Shown: positions 15,247 to 23,626, numbered from the stretch's first letter. The stretch is DNA of 30,682 nt from Saprospirales bacterium (GCA_016703765.1 JADJBL010000034.1:1-30682); one strand, 5' to 3'. The notes: generated by a model not told the origin, from the letters alone. Translations and numbers: made by a program.

Positions 15247-16002
15247 ATGAACATCATCGTACCCATCAAGCAAGTGCCCGATCTGGTGGAAGAGCTCCAG
15301 GTGGACGCTTCGGGAAAGGACCTCGACCGGGAATGGCTCAAATACAAGGTCAGCGAATTTGACGACCACGCGCTGGAAGAGGCGCTCCTGTTGAAAGAAC
15401 AGCACGGCGGCTCGGTCACCGCCATTGCCCTCGACGGCGAGGACATCGACAAGGCGTTGTTTGCGGCCTCGGCCAAAGGCGCGGACCGGGTCATTAAGGT
15501 GACCGGCGATTTCAAGGGCGCCTCCAACCACACAGCTGCAAAGGCCCTGGCCAATGTCATCAAAGGCATGCCCTACGACCTGGTGCTCACCGGCGTGCAA
15601 TCAGTCGAAGACCGCGACGGACAGATCGCCGTGTTGCTGGCCCATTACCTCGGCACGCCCCATATCAGCGTGGTGACCGGCGTGGAAGTGGCCGGCGGAA
15701 AAGTGACCGTGCACAAGGAATACGGCGGCGGTGTAGTGGCCGAATTTGAAGCGAGCCTGCCCATGGTGCTCGGCATTCAGGCGGCTCGGGAAACGCCCCG
15801 CTACGTGCCCGTGTCGCGCGTGCGCCAGGCGATGCGCGACGCCAACCTGGAGGAAGTGGCCGGCGATGGGTCCGGCGTCTCCGCGGGTTCATCCATCAGC
15901 CGCATGTTCAAGCCCGAAACGGGCGGCGGCGCGGAGATGCTCAGCGGTTCGGCGCAGGAGATAGCTGGGAAATTGGCCGCAATTATTAAGTCCAAAATGT
16001 AG
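15247..16002 (+). CDS. etfB: Electron transfer flavoprotein beta subunit
   Basis: A 251-residue EtfB. The N-terminus MNIIVPIKQVPDLVEEL and the following EFDDHALEEALLLKE, DIDKALFAASAKGADRVI and TGVQSVEDRDGQIAVLLA are typical of the family. It forms a heterodimer with the EtfA encoded at 16138. Within this operon the pair is expected to accept electrons from the sHdr complex and hand them to the membrane oxidoreductase encoded at 17185. No acyl-CoA dehydrogenase gene is in the window, which argues against a role in fatty-acid oxidation. Length is normal and the frame is intact. Confidence 0.95.
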   Translation: MNIIVPIKQVPDLVEELQVDASGKDLDREWLKYKVSEFDDHALEEALLLKEQHGGSVTAIALDGEDIDKALFAASAKGADRVIKVTGDFKGASNHTAAKALANVIKGMPYDLVLTGVQSVEDRDGQIAVLLAHYLGTPHISVVTGVEVAGGKVTVHKEYGGGVVAEFEASLPMVLGIQAARETPRYVPVSRVRQAMRDANLEEVAGDGSGVSAGSSISRMFKPETGGGAEMLSGSAQEIAGKLAAIIKSKM

Positions 16003-16025
16003 TTTTATCCATCTCGGGATGCAAA

Positions 16026-16112
16026 AGGAACGGAAAGTTATTGAGTTATTTAGTTAATAAGTTATTGAAAATTAATAACTTATTAACTAAATAACTCATT
16101 AACTTTTTCATT
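16026..16112. repeat. Inverted repeat of AGTTATTTAGTTAATA units
   Basis: The gap between etfB and etfA. The left arm 16035-16066 (GTTATTGAGTTATTTAGTT...) pairs with the right arm about 16070-16105 (TAATAACTTATTAACTAAATAAC...) around a very short loop. Long perfect stretches are visible; it is one of the best-formed hairpins of the cluster. Confidence 0.8.
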
Positions 16113-16137
16113 AAAAATATTAAAAAGTTAACTCAAA

Positions 16138-17067
16138 ATGTCCAATAGCATATTCGTCATAGCCGAACATTTAAAAGGCAAAATAGAAGACGTCACGTAT
16201 GAAATGCTGGGCAAGGCCCGCGAGCTCGGAGGAGAGGTCGTGGCCGTATTGCTCGGCAGCGGGGCCAAAGGCCTGGCGGGAAATTTCAACGCCGACAAGG
16301 TCCTTTACGTCGATAGCCCGGCGTTGGCCGATTTCAACCCGGAAGCGTATGGGAAGGTGATCGCGTCGCTCGTGAAGAGCCATGGGCCCAAAATGGTATT
16401 GGTGGGTTATACCTCGCAAGGGGTGGACATCGCCGCCGGCCTGAGCGTCGATTGCGACATGCCGCTCCTGGCCTACGCCAACGCCATTTCGGCGGGCAGC
16501 GTCACCAGCCAGCTTTACGGCGGCAAGATGAACGTCGAGTCCAAACTGGAAGGCGAGCGCTTCATCGCGGCCGTTATCCCCGGCGCATTTCCGGCAGAGC
16601 CGGGCAAAGGCAGCGGCGCCCCGGTGGAAGATGTCGCAGCGCCCGACCTCAGCGGCTTGAAAGTGCTGTTCAAGCGCCTCATCGAGCCCGCGGGTGGCGA
16701 CGTGGATATCACGCAGGCGTCCGTGCTGGTGAGCGTGGGCCGCGGCATCCAGAGCGCCGACAACCTGCCCATCGTGCAGGCCCTGGCCGACAAGCTGGGC
16801 GGCGCACTCTCGTCCTCCCGCCCGATCGTCGACGCCAAATGGCTGCCCAAGACCCGGCAGGTGGGCAAATCGGGCCTGAAAGTAAAACCGAAAGTCTATA
16901 TCGCCGTCGGCATCAGCGGCGCGCCCGAGCATATCGAAGGCATGAAAGGCGCCGATTGCATCATCGCCATCAATACCGACCCGAAAGCGCCCATCTTTTC
17001 CTACGCCCATTACGGCGTGACGGCGGATTTGTTTGATGTAGTGCCGGCGCTTGTAGAAAAACTTTAA
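16138..17067 (+). CDS. etfA: Electron transfer flavoprotein alpha subunit
   Basis: A 309-residue EtfA. The N-terminal domain is IFVIAEHLKGKIEDVTYEMLGKAREL. The C-terminal FAD-binding domain shows SVGRGIQSADNLPIVQALADK, SSSRPIVDAKWLPKTRQVG, YIAVGISGAPEHIEGM and AINTDPKAPIFSYAHYGV, all at usual spacing. The ISGAxxH motif reads ISGAPEH instead of the common ISGAIQH, a small change at the flavin. It pairs with EtfB from 15247 and precedes the membrane oxidoreductase, consistent with an sHdr-to-quinone electron route. Confidence 0.95.
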   Translation: MSNSIFVIAEHLKGKIEDVTYEMLGKARELGGEVVAVLLGSGAKGLAGNFNADKVLYVDSPALADFNPEAYGKVIASLVKSHGPKMVLVGYTSQGVDIAAGLSVDCDMPLLAYANAISAGSVTSQLYGGKMNVESKLEGERFIAAVIPGAFPAEPGKGSGAPVEDVAAPDLSGLKVLFKRLIEPAGGDVDITQASVLVSVGRGIQSADNLPIVQALADKLGGALSSSRPIVDAKWLPKTRQVGKSGLKVKPKVYIAVGISGAPEHIEGMKGADCIIAINTDPKAPIFSYAHYGVTADLFDVVPALVEKL

Positions 17068-17184
17068 GGAAAAAAGTTGAAGAGTTGAAGAGTTGAAAAG
17101 TTTTGTAAATGCTTTTTGGCGAAGCCAAAAAGGCCTGATTTAAACTTTTCAACTTTTCAACTTTTCAACTCTCAATCGAGAAAA
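17068..17184. repeat. Composite palindrome: GTTGAAGA/GTTGAAAA arms plus 25-bp core
   Basis: The gap between etfA and the membrane oxidoreductase. The left arm has GTTGAAGA/GTTGAAAA units (about 17077-17101), the core at 17112-17136 is identical to 13144-13168, and the right arm holds the complementary CTTTTCAA units (about 17145-17170). Confidence 0.9.
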
Positions 17185-19262
17185 ATGGAAACCAGAGAGA
17201 TCTTCCTAAACTTCCCCCATTGGATGGTGGTCGTTTTTTATATCGTCGGGTTGGGTACGAGCGCGTTTTTATCTACGGATTCTGGCGCCGGTACCGAAAA
17301 TACAGGAGGGGCAAGGACGCCGACCGCTTTAACAACCTGGTGGGGCGGTTTTTCAAGGCCCTCGGGGCTATGGCCACCAACAAGACGGTCTACAAGCGCG
17401 ACTCTTATGCCGGCGCGGCGCATTGGATGATCTTCTGGGGCTTCGTGGTTCTGTTCATCGGCACGGCTATCGTGGCGCTCGACTTCGACATCCTCAAACC
17501 GGTGTTCGATCAGAGCATCCTGGTGGGCACGTTTTACAAGTGGTTTTCGCTTTTCCTCGACGTGTTCGGCGCGCTGTTTATCGTGGGCTTGTTCATGATG
17601 CTTTTCCGAAGGGGCAAAAAACCGCCACAGCTCGATTATAAGCGACCCGACCTAAAGCCGGAGCAATACGACCGTTCCGGTTATCAAAAGGACGACAAGG
17701 CCTTCCTCTGGCTGCTGATCGTCATCGGCGTCACAGGCTTCCTGCTGGAGGGCCTGCGCATCGCCGCCGAAGGCATGCCCGCCTTCGAAGTCTGGTCGCC
17801 CGTGGGCTATGTCCTGGGGCTGATGCTCGGCGGGTTTGGTCCTGAAACGCTTCACCCTTATGTGTGGTGGTTTCACGCCATCGTCGTACTGGGTTTCATC
17901 GCCTACATCCCATACTCCAAGGCCATGCACATGCTGGTCGATTACGCCAACCTGATGTTTAAGGACGACCTCGCGGCCAAGCGCCTGCCCAAGGTGTCGC
18001 CGGAGAAGATGAAGGAGGGCATCGGCTACCGCAAAATCGACGATTTCACCTGGAAGGAGTTAATGGATTTCGACGCCTGCACCAAATGCGGCCGCTGCCA
18101 CGTGGCTTGTCCGGCGAATGCCTCCGGCGCGCCCCTTTCCCCCAGGGACCTGATCCTCGACCTGCGCACCTATGCCGATGCGACGATTGGGAACGGCACT
18201 TCCGAAATATTCCAACAAACTTTTTCCGAAGGTGTAAAAGCCGGTAAAGGCGGCAAGATTTCCATTGCAGGCGACATTATCCGGGCCGACACGCTTTGGG
18301 CCTGTACCACCTGCATGGCCTGCGTGGAGGCTTGTCCCGTGGGCATCGAGCACCTCACCACTATCGTCAACCTGCGCCGCACGCTGGTCGACGCCGGCAC
18401 GATGGAAAACAGCCTCCAGGACACCCTGGCCAATATCGGCGATTACGGCAACTCCTTCGGCCAGTCCGACCGCGCCCGCGCGAAGTGGACGCAGGGCCTG
18501 GAATTCAAAGTCAAAGACGCCCGCAAGGAGCCCGTGAAGTACCTATGGTTTGTCGGCGACTACGCCTCCTACGACCCCGCCGTGCAGCAGATGACCCGCA
18601 AAGTGGCGGGTATTTTCGAGAAAATGGGCCTCGACTACGGCATCCTGTACGAGTCGGAGAAAAACGCCGGCAACGACGTGCGCCGCATCGGCGAGGAGGG
18701 CCTGTTCGAAATGCTGGTCGAAGACAACATGGCCGCCTTTGCGAAATCCGATTTCAAGGAGATCGTCACCACCGATCCGCACTCCTTCAACACCCTCAAA
18801 AACGAGTATCCCGAATTTGGGTCTTCCTATGCCGTGCACCACTACACCGGGCTGTTGTGCAAACTGCTGGACGAAGGGAAACTTAAATTTTCCAAAAAGC
18901 TCCGCCACTACAAGGTGACCTACCACGACCCCTGTTACCTCGGCCGCTACAACGGCGAAACCGAGGCCCCGCGCAAGCTCTTGCGCGCCCTGGGCGTCGA
19001 ATTTCAGGACATGCGGCGCTGCGGCGCCAATTCCTTCTGCTGTGGCGCCGGTGGCGGCCGCATCTGGATGGACGATTCCAAACTGGAAAAGCGCCCCTCC
19101 GTGCAGCGCATCGAAGAAGCCCTGGAGATCGACGGCGTGAACCTGTTTATCGTCGCCTGCCCGAAAGACTACACGATGTACACCGACGCGGTAAAATCTT
19201 CCGGCAATGAGAAGAGGCTGGCGGTGAGGGATATTATTGAATTGGTGGAAGAAGCGATGTAG
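17185..19262 (+). CDS. emo: EMO-like Etf:quinone oxidoreductase (NarI/HdrC/HdrB fusion), one frameshift
   Basis: A membrane iron-sulfur oxidoreductase of about 692 residues after correction. Order: N-terminal NarI-like haem b membrane domain with several hydrophobic spans (FPHWMVVVFYIVGLG, HWMIFWGFVVLFIGTAIVAL, FSLFLDVFGALFIVGLF, WWFHAIVVLGFIAYI); two [4Fe-4S] motifs (CTKCGRCHVACP, CTTCMACVEACP); and a double CCG region ending HDPCYLGRYNGE and FCCGAGGGRIW. Such proteins oxidise Etf and reduce (mena)quinone. The start at ATG 17185 (METREIFLNFPHW) is in another frame from the rest; one T missing from T5 17266-17270 explains this (SAF to FIYGFW). It directly follows etfBA, completing the electron path from sHdr. 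Confidence 0.9.
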
Positions 19263-19394
19263 TTTTTAGTTTTTAGTTTTTAATTTTTTTTTAGTTCTTT
19301 TGGAATTCCGGTAGTTTACTTTATCTTTAAAATTTAAAGTAAGAACTCAGAAATATCAAAATAACTAAAAATTAAAAACTAAAAATTAAAAACT
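19263..19394. repeat. Inverted repeat of TTTTTAGT units after the EMO gene
   Basis: The left arm 19262-19292 (AGTTTTTAGTTTTTAGTTTT and on) pairs with the right arm about 19363-19395 (AACTAAAAATTAAAAACTAAA and on) around about 70 bp containing no gene. Same unit as the repeat before etfB. Confidence 0.75.
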
Positions 19395-20418
19395 TTGCTA
19401 AAACCTACCTCCAGGACCCCTCCTCTCCCGCCTCTGGAACGCCATCCGGGCAGCGGGCCCCCTGCGTTCCATCTCCCTGGATATCACCCACGTGTGCAAT
19501 TTGCGCTGTGCGGGTTGCTATTATTTCGAGGAGGGCATGGACCGGCACGAATCGCCGGACGAGGAGTCGGTTTTTGACGAATTTATTCAAAAAGAAAAGA
19601 AAGGGCACCAATTTCGTCACCATCGTCGGCGGCGAGCCCAGCCTGGTGATCGGGCGGATCAAAAAAGATCTACGATCACTTCAAGTGCAGCGTGGCCACC
19701 AACGGCATCCGCAAGATACCCTACGAGGGATTGGAAAACCTGCCCATCGGGGTCTCCGTCTGGGGAAATTTTGCGACGGATAAAGAGCTACGCGGCCAGG
19801 GCAAGGTCGACATTTTCCACAAAGCCCTGAAAAACTACCGCGACGATGCCCGCGCCTTCTGGTATTACACCGTGGCGCCGGGGCACGCCCAGGAGGTGGA
19901 GGGCGTGGTGGCCGGTGCGTGGAAAACGGCAACAAGGTATTGTTCAACTACTATTCCGACCTGTCTGGAAAGGGCCAGGCGCTGGATTACCGGAACGGCT
20001 TCGCCGAAGTGCAGGAGGCCATCGACCGGATGATCGAGCTTTACCCCGGCCGCATTTTGATGACGCCGTATTTTAACCAAGTCGTCTCCAGTGGCCGTTT
20101 GTTCGACGAGCAGTGGGGCTACGAGGTCTGCACCAACCTGTCGACCAACCACCCCGTCAACGCCGAGCGTTTGAAGAGCGGCAAGCCCTACAATCCGCAT
20201 TTCCGGGCCTACAACGCCGATTTCCAGTCCACCCGCCGCTGCTGCACCGGCGTGCACCGCGACTGCGCCTCCTGCTTCGACACCTGGGAGCATTTCAGCT
20301 GGGTGATGATCAATATGCGCAAGCATCTGGGCTCGAAGGAGGATTTTGCGAATTGGTTGGGGCGATGTATTTGTTTTATGTGATTAATCGGTTGGTACCG
20401 GATTCAGACAACCCCTAA
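19395..20418 (+). CDS. Unassigned radical SAM protein, several frameshifts
   Basis: A radical SAM protein readable only across frames. The order is LLSRLWNAIRAAGPLRSISL, DITHVCNLRCAGCYYFEEG (C-xxx-C-xx-C cluster motif), NFVTIVGGEPSLVIGRI, DHFKCSVATNGIRKIPYEGL, VENGNKVLFNYYSDLSGKG, a C-terminal cysteine-rich part CCTGVHRDCASCFDTWEHFSW, and the end LGAMYLFYVINRLVPDS. Breaks fall near 19400-19403 (A4), 19417-19420 (C4), 19589-19605, 19661-19666 (A6), 19912-19913 and 20359-20362 (G4). TTG 19395 is the most plausible start. Corrected length is about 340 residues. The function is unknown. It may belong to the sHdr operon as last gene, but is separated by a 132-bp repeat. Confidence 0.7.
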
Positions 20419-20421
20419 CCC

Positions 20422-21561
20422 CTACCCTTTCCCCCTATCCGCCTTCGCCTGCTCCCTCTCCGCATCCTGCGGCCTCACCCCGGCATTGCGGATCGAGATC
20501 ACTTTCTGCAACATATCAAACCAGAACGGCGCGCCTAAAGAGATGGCCAGAGCCGTGATTAACCAGCCGAAGAATTTCCGGATGAAAAAGAGCATGGAAT
20601 TGCCCTCCGCATAACGCGAATTCTGGAGTTGCTGCGACAGGGAGGCGTCCCAGCCAAGGCCCAGAGGCGCCGGCACTTTGTTGATCTCGTTGTACAAGAG
20701 GCTGTCCACCAGGCCCTTCAGCCTGGTTTGGTTGCCCAGGGTGCCCATGGTATCGGTCGAAGTGCTGTCCGGGGTGGCGGTATAGGTATCCATTTTGCCC
20801 TCGTCTACAAAATTGGTCGCCAGGGCGAGCAACTCATTGCGGGATTCGGGATTGTGGGTCAGGTTGTTCCAGATCTTGAAGGTGTCGGCGTCGAAGCTGA
20901 TGGCGATGAGCAGGCCAACCGCCAGCAACCAGGCCTGAACGGCCTTTTTGTACCAGCCGGTGGCGCGGTCCATGATCTCGTCGTATTGCTTTTTGAAGGC
21001 GGCTTTGGCCTTATCGACCATGGTTTCGGCGCTGGCTAATTCCTCCTCCGATTGCTGGGGTTGTTCGAAGATGCCCCTCGAACGCACGGTCGTATCCATT
21101 TTCTGGCCTCCCTGCAAGATCACGCTCAGGTTGCGCTGCAGGTCTTTTTGGCGCATATTGGTCAGCATGGGCGGAGCGACCGGTTCGGCCGCCATCCCGC
21201 GGGCCGTGGGTGCCTGTTCCTGCTCGGCGGCCTCTTTTTCCATCAGTTCGGAGATGAGGGCCGTCACCTGGTCGGCGGTCAGGTAGGAAGGCAATTGTTT
21301 GAGACCCATAAACTTGCCGCTGTATTTCTGGTAGACCTTGGAGCTTTTGACCTTTTCCTTGAAGGCCTTCGCCAGTTCGCTGTTCGCTGCCCGGCCTACG
21401 CCTTCGGCGGTGTCCACTTCCAACAATTGGGTAACTGCCTTGAGCAGGATCTTCCCCCTCAACGCTATCAGGGACGAGAGCAATTCCTGCACGGTAGTAG
21501 CGAATAAACTCAACAATAAAAAGATGAAAATCAGGCCGATGACGATTTCGAGGGTTTCCAT
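20422..21561 (-). CDS. Membrane protein of unknown function
   Basis: A 379-residue protein with one N-terminal membrane segment (residues about 5-23, EIVIGLIFIFLLLSLFATTV). A long soluble region is rich in Glu, Lys and Gln (about 30-205). Two more hydrophobic segments lie near 208-225 (AWLLAVGLLIAISF) and 325-348 (FFGWLITALAISLGAPFWF). The end LGAPFWFDMLQKVISIRNAG is a motif I recall from several uncharacterised bacterial membrane proteins. It ends 4 bp from the convergent radical SAM gene and is read intact. No enzymatic motif is visible. Divergent from the Uma2 gene. Confidence 0.75.
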   Translation of the reverse strand: METLEIVIGLIFIFLLLSLFATTVQELLSSLIALRGKILLKAVTQLLEVDTAEGVGRAANSELAKAFKEKVKSSKVYQKYSGKFMGLKQLPSYLTADQVTALISELMEKEAAEQEQAPTARGMAAEPVAPPMLTNMRQKDLQRNLSVILQGGQKMDTTVRSRGIFEQPQQSEEELASAETMVDKAKAAFKKQYDEIMDRATGWYKKAVQAWLLAVGLLIAISFDADTFKIWNNLTHNPESRNELLALATNFVDEGKMDTYTATPDSTSTDTMGTLGNQTRLKGLVDSLLYNEINKVPAPLGLGWDASLSQQLQNSRYAEGNSMLFFIRKFFGWLITALAISLGAPFWFDMLQKVISIRNAGVRPQDAEREQAKADRGKG

Positions 21562-21678
21562 AATAACAGTTTTTTGGTTTGAAGGATGGGTTTTTCGAAC
21601 GTAAAAGGTAAGGAAAACCCTTGTTATCGGGGTATTATTTGTCTAAAAATGTGGGTAAGTTTTGCCATCTCTTTTGTC

Positions 21679-21709
21679 TTGCCTCCTCCTCTATTTCCCC
21701 GTATCTTTC
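21679..21709 (+). promoter_or_regulatory. Possible Bacteroidota promoter for the Uma2 gene
   Basis: TTG at 21679-21681, a 20-bp spacer and TATCTTTC at 21702-21709 (one mismatch to TAnnTTTG), 15 bp before the ATG at 21724. The same spacing is seen at the shdr operon promoter. Weak evidence on its own. Confidence 0.4.
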
Positions 21710-21723
21710 GCAAAAGTTTTCAA

Positions 21724-22303
21724 ATGGCCCTCGATGTGATGAAAAAATTGTGGACAGTGGACGAAGTTCTGCAAATGGTCGATACAGGCATTTTGCCTCA
21801 TGACAACCACCTGGAACTGATCCGCGGAGAACTGATCGAGATGAGTCCAATGGGTTTTAAACACGGGGTAGCGGTGGGAACCGCATTGCCAAATTGCTCA
21901 TCAAATTATGCGATGAACAACATTTTGTATGGTTGCAATCGACCTTTCCTTTAGACAATTTTTCGGCGCCCGAACCGGATATCGCCTTGCTGAAATGGAA
22001 AGGTGACTTAAACAAAGCCAGCCGCCCAGCCCAAAAGATATCCTTTTGGTCATTGAAGTCGCCGACACCTCCCTCCCCTACGACCGCAAGATCAAAGCCC
22101 TTCTCTACGCCGAATTCGGCATCCCGGAGTATTGGATCCTGAACCTCCGGGACCAATGCGTAGAACAATACCAGCTTCCCGGCGCAAAGGGCTATCTGCG
22201 CAAGACCATCGTCCAAAAGGACCAATGGCTGGCCTTGCCCGGACCCGATGCCGAAATTCACGTAAGCGCGCTGTTGGGGATCTCAGCCGAGCCACCAAAA
22301 TAG
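21724..22303 (+). CDS. Uma2-family (DUF820) endonuclease-fold protein, two frameshifts
   Basis: A PD-(D/E)xK-fold protein of the Uma2/DUF820 family, about 193 residues after correction. Visible parts are WTVDEVLQMVDTGILPHDN with LELIRGELIEMSPMG, APEPDIALLKWKGD, LLVIEVADTSLPYDRKIK and LYAEFGIPEYWILNLRD. The D of EPDIAL and the E of VIEVADTS form the nuclease-like core. Breaks fall at G3 21876-21878 and A4 22033-22036; one added base at each gives a single frame. The biological role of this common family is unclear. Its last 21 bp overlap the convergent chromate transporter gene. Confidence 0.82.
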
Positions 22304-23398
22304 ATAGCCCAGCGCCGCTCCGCCCAACACGATGAAGGCGCTGTTCAGCTTTTTAAACCCGAAAGTGACGGCCAGACTAATGGCGGCAATGGCGATCCCC
22401 CGCCAATCCGTCAGCGTTTCCCTGCCCATTTCTATGCAGACGGCGGCAATGACGGCCACGGCTGCGACGTTCACCGCGTCGAGAAAAGCAGACATCATTT
22501 TCGATTTCCGCAGTCGCGGAATGAGGGGATTGAGCAGGGCGACAAACAGGAACGAAGGCAAAAACACCCCCGCCGTAGCCAGCAACGCACCCCAGGGTCC
22601 GTTCAACTGCCAACCGATGAAGGTGGCGGTGGAGAGCACCGGACCGGGCGTGAACTGCCCCACCGCCACGGCATCCATCAACTCCTGACGACTGAGCAGG
22701 CCCTTGGCCACCAATTCTGCGTCGAGGAAGGCGTAGAGCACGTAGCCGCTGCCGTACAGCAAGGCCCCGATTTTCAGAAATATCAAAAATAACCCCAGTT
22801 TGCTCAGCTTCGCAACGCTGAATAGAAACAGGACGGGGAAGACACCCTGAACGGTATGGGACCTCTTTTTTAAAAAATAGTATAGCAATCCGGCAAGGCC
22901 GCACCCAAAGAGGGCGATAATTTCATTCACGCCAAACAGACTCAGGATAAGCGTTGCGGCGCCCAACACCCATAGCTCGGCATTTTTCAGGGCCTTTTTT
23001 CCCAAAGAAATCAAAGCGGAAATGATGATCGCGATCACGGCGGGCTTGATGCCGTAGATAAATGGCTCCACCGCGGGCAACTGCCCGTATTTTTGATAAG
23101 CCCAGGCAATCAGACCGGTAATCAGTACAGCGGGTACGATAAAACTCAGCCCTGCCACCACCAGGCCCTTCCAGCCCGCTTGCTCCTGCCCGCAGTGCAT
23201 CGTCATCTCGGTGGAGTTCGGCCCAGGGATCAGGTTGGTGGCCCCCACCAGATCCAGAAAATGCTCGTGGCTCATCCATTGCCGCTTTTTCACCACCTCG
23301 TCCTCCATCATGGCGATATGCGCCGCCGGTCCTCCAAAGGAGATGAAGCCGAGTTTGAGGAACAATTTTGCCACTTCTGCGAGCTTGGTATCTGCCAT
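22283..23398 (-). CDS. chrA: Chromate transporter ChrA, long two-domain form
   Basis: A 371-residue membrane protein of the CHR superfamily with both homologous halves. The first half has FLKLGFISFGGPAAHIAMMEDE and LVGATNLIPGPNSTEM. The second has FLIFLKIGALLYGSGYVLYAF, VGQFTPGPVLSTATFIGWQL and GVFLPSFLFVALL. It probably exports chromate or a related oxyanion. I start it at 23398 (MADTKLAEVAKLFLKLGF); an upstream extension to 23557 would translate the palindromic repeat at 23462-23529. No chrB regulator lies next to it. Confidence 0.9.
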   Translation of the reverse strand: MADTKLAEVAKLFLKLGFISFGGPAAHIAMMEDEVVKKRQWMSHEHFLDLVGATNLIPGPNSTEMTMHCGQEQAGWKGLVVAGLSFIVPAVLITGLIAWAYQKYGQLPAVEPFIYGIKPAVIAIIISALISLGKKALKNAELWVLGAATLILSLFGVNEIIALFGCGLAGLLYYFLKKRSHTVQGVFPVLFLFSVAKLSKLGLFLIFLKIGALLYGSGYVLYAFLDAELVAKGLLSRQELMDAVAVGQFTPGPVLSTATFIGWQLNGPWGALLATAGVFLPSFLFVALLNPLIPRLRKSKMMSAFLDAVNVAAVAVIAAVCIEMGRETLTDWRGIAIAAISLAVTFGFKKLNSAFIVLGGAALGYLFWWLG

Positions 23399-23461
23399 GT
23401 TGGTAATCAGTCCGGTTAATTCCGTGAATATACTGACTGCGAATCCATTCCAAAAAATTTT

Positions 23462-23529
23462 AACCGCGAAGGCGCAAAGAACGCAAAGAGTGTTCCCGTC
23501 CTCTTTGCGTTCTTTGCGCCTTCGCGGTT
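23462..23529. repeat. 29-bp perfect-arm palindromic repeat
   Basis: The arms 23462-23490 and 23501-23529 are perfectly complementary around a 10-nt loop. The sequence is the same family as the repeat at 10798-10864 (GGCGCAAAG-ACGCAAAG words). It lies upstream of the chromate transporter and between two divergent transcription units. Confidence 0.9.
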
Positions 23530-23570
23530 TTATGATTTCCAAATAATTTTTCAGCAAAATAATTTTAGCG

Positions 23571-23602
23571 TTGCATGGTATTATAGTTTTTGCATACCTT
23601 TG
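23571..23602 (+). promoter_or_regulatory. Bacteroidota-type promoter of the di-haem oxidoreductase operon
   Basis: TTG at 23571-23573, a 21-bp spacer and TACCTTTG at 23595-23602, a full match to the TAnnTTTG -7 element. Transcription should start near 23608-23611, directly at the following palindrome. Confidence 0.65.
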
Positions 23603-23608
23603 ATTTAA

Positions 23609-23626
23609 ATTTAGGCTAGCCTAAAT
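23609..23626. promoter_or_regulatory. DtxR/IdeR-type operator palindrome
   Basis: An 18-bp perfect palindrome, ATTTAGGCTAGCCTAAAT, seven bases downstream of the -7 element. The core TTAGGCTAGCCTAA closely resembles the boxes of metal-dependent DtxR-family repressors (TTAGGTTAGSCTAACCTAA form). Placed over the transcription start, it predicts iron- or manganese-dependent repression of the operon starting at 23658. Confidence 0.7.

Noticed and set aside
16171..17010. Minus-strand frame of 279 codons opposite etfA
   Set aside because: Arises from the codon bias of a GC-rich gene; the protein has no family features.
23399..23557. N-terminal extension of the chromate transporter
   Set aside because: The frame is open but translates the 29-bp-arm repeat; the family begins at about MADTKLAEV (23398).
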